From the NCBI GenBank assembly GCA_035546355.1, contig DATKEH010000057.1, positions 1 to 9,388 of the forward strand: a stretch of DNA of 9,388 nt. The letters run 5' to 3'. Within the stretch, counting starts at the first letter, position 1, and each line of letters starts with the position of its first letter. Below, one piece after another: positions 6,446-9,388 of this stretch. The stretch is from DATKEH01 sp035546355. Lineage in GTDB: Bacteria; Acidobacteriota; Thermoanaerobaculia; Multivoradales; JAIOJS01. The notes beneath the pieces are model-generated. The model was not told the origin of the DNA. It was given only the letters and a program-made list of their open reading frames with translations, and ran no database searches. The position numbers and the translations under genes are program-made.

Positions 6446-6498
6446 GGTCGACTCCTCGAGCGGTCGTGGGGCCGGAGGTCGACCCCTCGAGCGGTCGT
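6446..6498 (+). repeat. Imperfect 22-bp direct duplication, 31-bp period
   Basis: The 22 bp at 6446-6467 recur at 6477-6498 with a single mismatch (6453 T versus 6484 C). Both copies run into a GTGGGG or GTAGGGG REP start, the first being degenerate. It reads as a tandem duplication of REP flank sequence followed by decay of the first unit. Confidence 0.6.
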
Positions 6499-6522
6499 AG
6501 GGGCCGGCCTCCGTGCCGGCCC
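6497..6522 (+). repeat. Solo REP unit upstream of the phosphofructokinase gene
   Basis: A full 26-bp unit, identical to the forward unit at 6361-6386 (GTAG, stem GGGCCGGC, loop CTCCGT, matching stem). No inverted partner follows. It ends 60 bp before the phosphofructokinase start codon, so its hairpin may sit within or just upstream of that promoter. Confidence 0.7.
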
Positions 6523-6552
6523 GGGGCGCGCGGCAGGCGGCGTCCTTGCAGG

Positions 6553-6558
6553 TAGGCT
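6553..6558 (+). promoter_or_regulatory. Possible -10 box for the phosphofructokinase gene
   Basis: TAGGCT lies 24 nt before the ATG, and the Shine-Dalgarno GAGGGGG (6572-6578) lies between them. The expected -35 position falls just after the REP hairpin and has no recognisable hexamer. Weak; supported only by position and likeness to the other TAGnnT boxes in the window. Confidence 0.25.
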
Positions 6559-6582
6559 CGCGAACGACTGCGAGGGGGATCC

Positions 6583-7776
6583 ATGACGACGAAGGGAACG
6601 ATCGCGATCCTGACGGGGGGCGGCGACGTCCCCGGGCTCAACCCGGCCATCCGCGCCATCACCATCCGCGCCCTGCGCGAGGGCTACCGCGTGCTCGGCA
6701 TCCGCCGCGGCTGGGCCGGCCTGGTCGACGTGGTGCCGGAGCCCGAGGCCGACAACTCCGGCAGCGTCCAGCTGCTCACCGAGGAGGTGGTCAACCGCGC
6801 CGGCCGTACCGGCGGCACCTTCCTGCACACCTCGCGCACCCGGCCCAGTCACCTGCCCCGGCCGCTGGTGCCACCCCACCTGCAGCACCGCTACGAGGAC
6901 GACGTCAACGACATCACCCCCGACATCCTGCGCCACCTCGAGTTCCTCGGCATCGACTACCTGATCCCGATCGGCGGCGACGACACGCTCAGCTACGCCC
7001 AGCGCCTGCACCGCGAGGGGGTGAAGGTGGTGGCGATCCCCAAGACCATGGACAACGACGTGCCGGGGACCGACTACTGCATCGGCTTCTCCACCTGCGT
7101 CACCCGCACCATCGAGCTGTGCCACCGGCTGCGCACCACCGCCGGCTCGCACGAACGCTTCCTGGTGATCGAGGTGTTCGGCCGCTACGCGGGGTTCACG
7201 GCGCTGCTGCCGACGATGGCGGGTGGGGCCGACCGCTGCGTCATCCCCGAGCACCCCTTCGACCTCGAGCGCCTGGCCGAGCTGATGCTCTACGACCGCA
7301 GCCGCCACCCCAGCCACTACAGCGTCTGCCTGGCCTCGGAGGGGGCGACGATGATCGGCGAGACCGAGATGTCCTACGAGGGGGAGGAGGTCGACCAGTA
7401 CGGCCACCGCAAGCTCGGCGGCATCGGCGACCGGGTGGCCGACGGGCTCAAGCGGGTGTCCGAGCGCCTCAACCAGGGGCGGCGGGTGAACGTGGTCAGC
7501 CAGCGCCTGGGATACCTGGTGCGCTGCGGCGACCCCGACGCGCTGGATTCGGTGGCGCCGATGGCCTTCGGCAACCTCGCCCTCGACCTGGTGCTGCGCA
7601 AGGTCTCGGGGCGACTGGTGGGGGTGCGCAGCGGCGTCTACGACAACGTGCCGGTGGACGTCGTCACCGGCCGCAAGAAGGTGGTCGACGTGCAGCGCTA
7701 CTACAACGTCGAGCGGCTGCGGCCGGTATACGACTTCCATCGCCAGCCGATCTTCATCATGACCAGCGACGTATAG
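6583..7776 (+). CDS. pfp: 6-phosphofructokinase, predicted PPi-dependent
   Basis: A 397-residue phosphofructokinase that interconverts fructose 6-phosphate and fructose 1,6-bisphosphate in glycolysis and gluconeogenesis; cytosolic. Family motifs: TGGGDVPGLNPAIR (11-24) at the phosphoryl-donor loop, GGTFLHTSRTRP (77-88), IGGDDTL (130-136), PKTMDNDVPGTD (153-164) with the catalytic Asp157, EVFGRYAG for substrate binding, and SEGA further on. The residues matching E. coli PfkA 104 and 124 are Asp134 and Lys154. ATP-dependent enzymes have Gly at both; Asp plus Lys is the established mark of PPi-dependent enzymes, so PPi is the predicted donor and the reaction should be reversible. Length fits the group that includes actinobacterial PPi-PFKs. 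GAGGGGG (6572-6578) precedes the ATG by 4 nt. It stands alone, flanked on both sides by REP elements, and its TAG stop lies within the downstream REP copy, so the last residues (TSDV) may have been altered by that insertion. PPi use is inferred from two residues. Confidence 0.95.
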   Translation: MTTKGTIAILTGGGDVPGLNPAIRAITIRALREGYRVLGIRRGWAGLVDVVPEPEADNSGSVQLLTEEVVNRAGRTGGTFLHTSRTRPSHLPRPLVPPHLQHRYEDDVNDITPDILRHLEFLGIDYLIPIGGDDTLSYAQRLHREGVKVVAIPKTMDNDVPGTDYCIGFSTCVTRTIELCHRLRTTAGSHERFLVIEVFGRYAGFTALLPTMAGGADRCVIPEHPFDLERLAELMLYDRSRHPSHYSVCLASEGATMIGETEMSYEGEEVDQYGHRKLGGIGDRVADGLKRVSERLNQGRRVNVVSQRLGYLVRCGDPDALDSVAPMAFGNLALDLVLRKVSGRLVGVRSGVYDNVPVDVVTGRKKVVDVQRYYNVERLRPVYDFHRQPIFIMTSDV

Positions 7777-7798
7777 GGGCCGGCCTCCGTGCCGGCCC
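7773..7798 (+). repeat. REP unit overlapping the phosphofructokinase stop codon
   Basis: Matches the 26-bp REP unit (stem GGGCCGGC, loop CTCCGT) at every position but the first, where A replaces G of GTAG. The TAG of that foot is the stop codon of the phosphofructokinase gene (7774-7776). The hairpin begins directly after the stop, where it could act as a terminator-like or mRNA-protecting structure. Confidence 0.7.
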
Positions 7799-7834
7799 GG
7801 GGCGGGCGGGGGGCGACGCGGCCCCCGAACGGTC

Positions 7835-7911
7835 GTAGGGGCCGGCCTCCGCGCCGGCCCGGGGCGGAACGACGCACCATCGCCCGGGCGGGGGCGGAGC
7901 CCCGCCCCTAC
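7835..7911. repeat. REPIN-like inverted pair of GTAG palindromes, copy B
   Basis: Forward unit 7835-7860 and inverted unit 7886-7911, separated by 25 bp, with the same layout as copy A. The forward unit differs from the other copies by one loop base (CTCCGC instead of CTCCGT). The inverted unit and its flank match copy A over 43 bp. The CTAC end lies 44 bp before the next gene's ATG. Confidence 0.75.
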
Positions 7912-7939
7912 GACGATCCGGCCCGGGGGGGCGCCTCGC

Positions 7940-7945
7940 TAGAAT
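7940..7945 (+). promoter_or_regulatory. Putative -10 box, nearly leaderless promoter of the amidohydrolase gene
   Basis: TAGAAT, the best -10-like hexamer in the window, ends 10 nt before the amidohydrolase ATG. A transcript starting 6-8 nt downstream would have a leader of only a few bases. The bases between (CGGCGGCACC) hold no Shine-Dalgarno site, in contrast to the four preceding genes with clear sites, so leaderless translation is plausible. No -35 hexamer is visible; the REP copy ends 28 bp upstream. Confidence 0.45.
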
Positions 7946-7955
7946 CGGCGGCACC

Positions 7956-9388
7956 ATGAGACACCGCCCCCCGCGCTCCGTCCTGGCCGCCGTCTGCCTC
8001 GCTCTCGCGCCCGCTTTGGCACCACCGCTTGCCGCCGCCGACGAGCCCGCGTCCGGCCTCCACCGCTGGCAGGTGCTGATCATGGGCAATCCGGCGGGCG
8101 AGATGACCGCCGCGCGCCAGGACGACGCCTGGCGCGTGCACTTCGAGTTCCACGACCGCGGGCGCGGGCCGGCGCTCGATGCGACGATCCGCCTCGCCGC
8201 CGACGGCACGCCGGTGGCGATCGCCATCGACGGCGTCGAGTATTTGAAGGGCGCGGTGGCGGAGCGCTTCACGCGGCGCGAGGGGGAGGCGTCCTGGGAG
8301 AGCCGCTCCGACGCCGGCGAGGCGAGCGTGGAGGGCCCCGCCTTCTACCTGTCGCTGGACGGCACGCCGTTCGAGGGCGGGCTGCTGGCGGCGGCGCTGC
8401 GGCTGGCTCCCGGCCATCGCCTGGCGCTGCTGCCGGGGGGCGAGGCCACCCTGCGCGAGGTGGGGCGACTGGAGGTGACGGGCCCAGCCGGCCGCCGCCG
8501 CCTCGTCCACTACGAGATCAGCGGCCTGGGTTTCACGCCGCAGGCCCTGTGGCTCGACGAGGGGGACGCCTTCTTCGCCGCCGTCAGCGAGTGGATGAGC
8601 GTCGTGCCCGAGGGGTACGAGGACGCCGTGCCGGGCCTGCTGGCGGCGCAGGAGGCGGAGGAGGCGGCGCGCTACCGGCGGCTCGCCACCGAGCTCGGCC
8701 GCCGGCCGCAGCGGGGGATCGCCTTCACCGGCGCCGCGCTGTTCGACGCCGACGCCGGGGTGGTGCGGCCGGGGATGACGGTGCTGGTCGAGGGCGACCG
8801 CATCACCGCCGTGGGGCGCGACGCCGCGGTGGCGATCCCGGCGGGCGCCGAGGTGGTCGACGCCAGCGGCTCGACGCTGGTGCCGGGCCTGTGGGACATG
8901 CACGCCCACCTCTCCGACCGCGACGGCTTGCTGAACGTCGCCGCCGGCGTCACCACCGCCCGCGACCTCGCCAACGACACCGAGTCGCTGCTCGAGCGCA
9001 AGCGCCAGTGGGACGCCGGCGAGGCGATCGGGCCGCGGGTGGTGCTGGCCGGCTTCATGGACGGCCCCGGCCCCTTCGCCGGCCCCACCAGGGTGCTGGT
9101 GTCGACGCCGGACGAGGCGCGGGCGGCCATCGACCGCTACGCCGACAGCGGCCACGAGCAGATCAAGATCTACAGCTCGATCGACCCCCAGCTGGTGCCG
9201 GCGATCGCCGAGCACGCGCACGCCCGCGGGTTGCGCCTCTCCGGGCACGTCCCGGCGTTCATGACCGCCGAGCAGGCGGTGCGCCAGGGGTTCGACGAGA
9301 TCCAGCACCTCAACATGCTGGTGCTCAACTTCCTGCCCGACGTCGAGGACACCCGCACCCCGGCCCGCTTCACCGCCGTCGCCGAGCG
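7956..9388 (+). CDS. Secreted metal-dependent amidohydrolase with N-terminal extension (3' end outside window)
   Basis: 477 codons are present from ATG 7956; the C-terminus is cut by the window edge. Residues 1-28 look like a Sec signal peptide: arginines up to 7, a hydrophobic core VLAAVCLALAPALAPPL, and an AAA-D cleavage site. Residues about 34-232 form a beta-rich domain (MGNPAGEM, HDRGRGPALDA, a LLPGGEATL stretch, LWLDEGDAFFA) that, from memory, precedes the catalytic domain in a set of periplasmic amidohydrolases. From residue 255 the amidohydrolase (imidazolonepropionase/prolidase-like, COG1228) begins, with a composite beta domain (TGAALFDADAGVVRPGM) and then VPGLWDMHAHL with metal ligands His316 and His318. 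IKIY supplies Lys404, the likely carboxylated bridging lysine; SGHVP gives His431 and IQHLN gives His451. The last Asp ligand would lie beyond the edge. It probably hydrolyses an amide, peptide or cyclic amide outside the cytoplasm, with two metal ions; the substrate cannot be told. No Shine-Dalgarno site is seen. Confidence 0.93.
   Translation, partial: MRHRPPRSVLAAVCLALAPALAPPLAAADEPASGLHRWQVLIMGNPAGEMTAARQDDAWRVHFEFHDRGRGPALDATIRLAADGTPVAIAIDGVEYLKGAVAERFTRREGEASWESRSDAGEASVEGPAFYLSLDGTPFEGGLLAAALRLAPGHRLALLPGGEATLREVGRLEVTGPAGRRRLVHYEISGLGFTPQALWLDEGDAFFAAVSEWMSVVPEGYEDAVPGLLAAQEAEEAARYRRLATELGRRPQRGIAFTGAALFDADAGVVRPGMTVLVEGDRITAVGRDAAVAIPAGAEVVDASGSTLVPGLWDMHAHLSDRDGLLNVAAGVTTARDLANDTESLLERKRQWDAGEAIGPRVVLAGFMDGPGPFAGPTRVLVSTPDEARAAIDRYADSGHEQIKIYSSIDPQLVPAIAEHAHARGLRLSGHVPAFMTAEQAVRQGFDEIQHLNMLVLNFLPDVEDTRTPARFTAVAE

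Larger units (their letters stand above)
6062..6582. other. 521-bp non-coding divergent intergenic region
   Basis: I see no gene here. It separates the minus-strand osmC-like operon from the plus-strand phosphofructokinase gene, so both promoters must lie within it. From left to right it holds the osmC-like leader, the dyad at 6145-6171, three GC hairpins (6204-6318), and a block of GTAG-type REP repeats (6340-6522). Long open frames that cross it on both strands end in unrelated places and are low-complexity Pro/Arg/Gly products of the GC content. Confidence 0.8.

Noticed and set aside
6062..6582. tRNA or other known structural RNA in the large intergenic region
   Set aside because: I found no cloverleaf, GTTCGA-type T loop or riboswitch core; the folds present are simple hairpins.
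6058..7740. 560-codon minus-strand open frame across the phosphofructokinase gene and the intergenic repeats
   Set aside because: It is antisense to a confident phosphofructokinase gene, the product is low-complexity, and it runs through non-coding hairpins and REP repeats.
6340..7911. CRISPR array
   Set aside because: The repeats are palindromic, irregularly spaced, present in both orientations and surround a gene; there are no regular unique spacers and no cas genes.
6361..7911. Composite transposon or insertion sequence around the phosphofructokinase gene
   Set aside because: There is no transposase frame, no longer terminal inverted repeats and no target-site duplication that I can see; the flanking units fit REPINs better.
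7777..7955. Classical rho-independent terminator after the phosphofructokinase gene
   Set aside because: The hairpins there are REP units with no T run after them; any terminator effect would be secondary.

Overview
The window is about 73% GC. It carries six protein-coding genes and two repeat-packed intergenic regions, and no RNA gene, CRISPR array or transposase that I can see. Nothing identifies the organism directly. The very high GC, a large membrane-anchored Ser/Thr kinase with TPR-like repeats, a PPi-type phosphofructokinase and a secreted amidohydrolase with an N-terminal extension would suit an Acidobacteriota-like (for example Thermoanaerobaculia-type) or other high-GC environmental bacterium. 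That placement is inference.

Left half, minus strand. Positions 1-2736 hold a transmembrane Ser/Thr protein kinase, cut off at its C-terminus by the window edge. Its outer part contains seven G-x-D-x-x-P motifs spaced almost exactly 46 residues apart. Upstream of it, and transcribed the same way, is a three-gene set (6061 down to 2866). It encodes an OsmC-family protein, a CzcO-like FAD/NAD(P) flavoprotein and an FAD-dependent monooxygenase/reductase. Each has a clear Shine-Dalgarno site, the gaps are short, and an alternative GTG start of the third gene overlaps the stop of the second. The set looks like a redox operon; its substrate cannot be read from the sequence.

Middle (6062-6582). This 521-bp non-coding stretch between the divergent osmC-like and phosphofructokinase genes holds a dyad over a candidate -10 box, several GC hairpins, and a cluster of REP-like palindromes that begin with GTAG.

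Right half, plus strand. A 397-residue phosphofructokinase with the Asp/Lys signature of PPi-dependent enzymes (6583-7776) ends on a TAG stop that lies inside a REP copy. A second REP cluster (7773-7911) follows. Last is a secreted HxH amidohydrolase (7956 to the window edge, incomplete), whose only visible start signal is a TAGAAT box 10 nt before the ATG.

The strongest non-gene signal is the GTAG repeat family. It occurs as single units and as inverted pairs on both sides of the phosphofructokinase gene. Two stem sequence types differ by compensatory base-pair changes, so the hairpin itself appears to be conserved. This is the hallmark of REP/REPIN elements mobilised by RAYT transposases, and no such transposase lies in the window.
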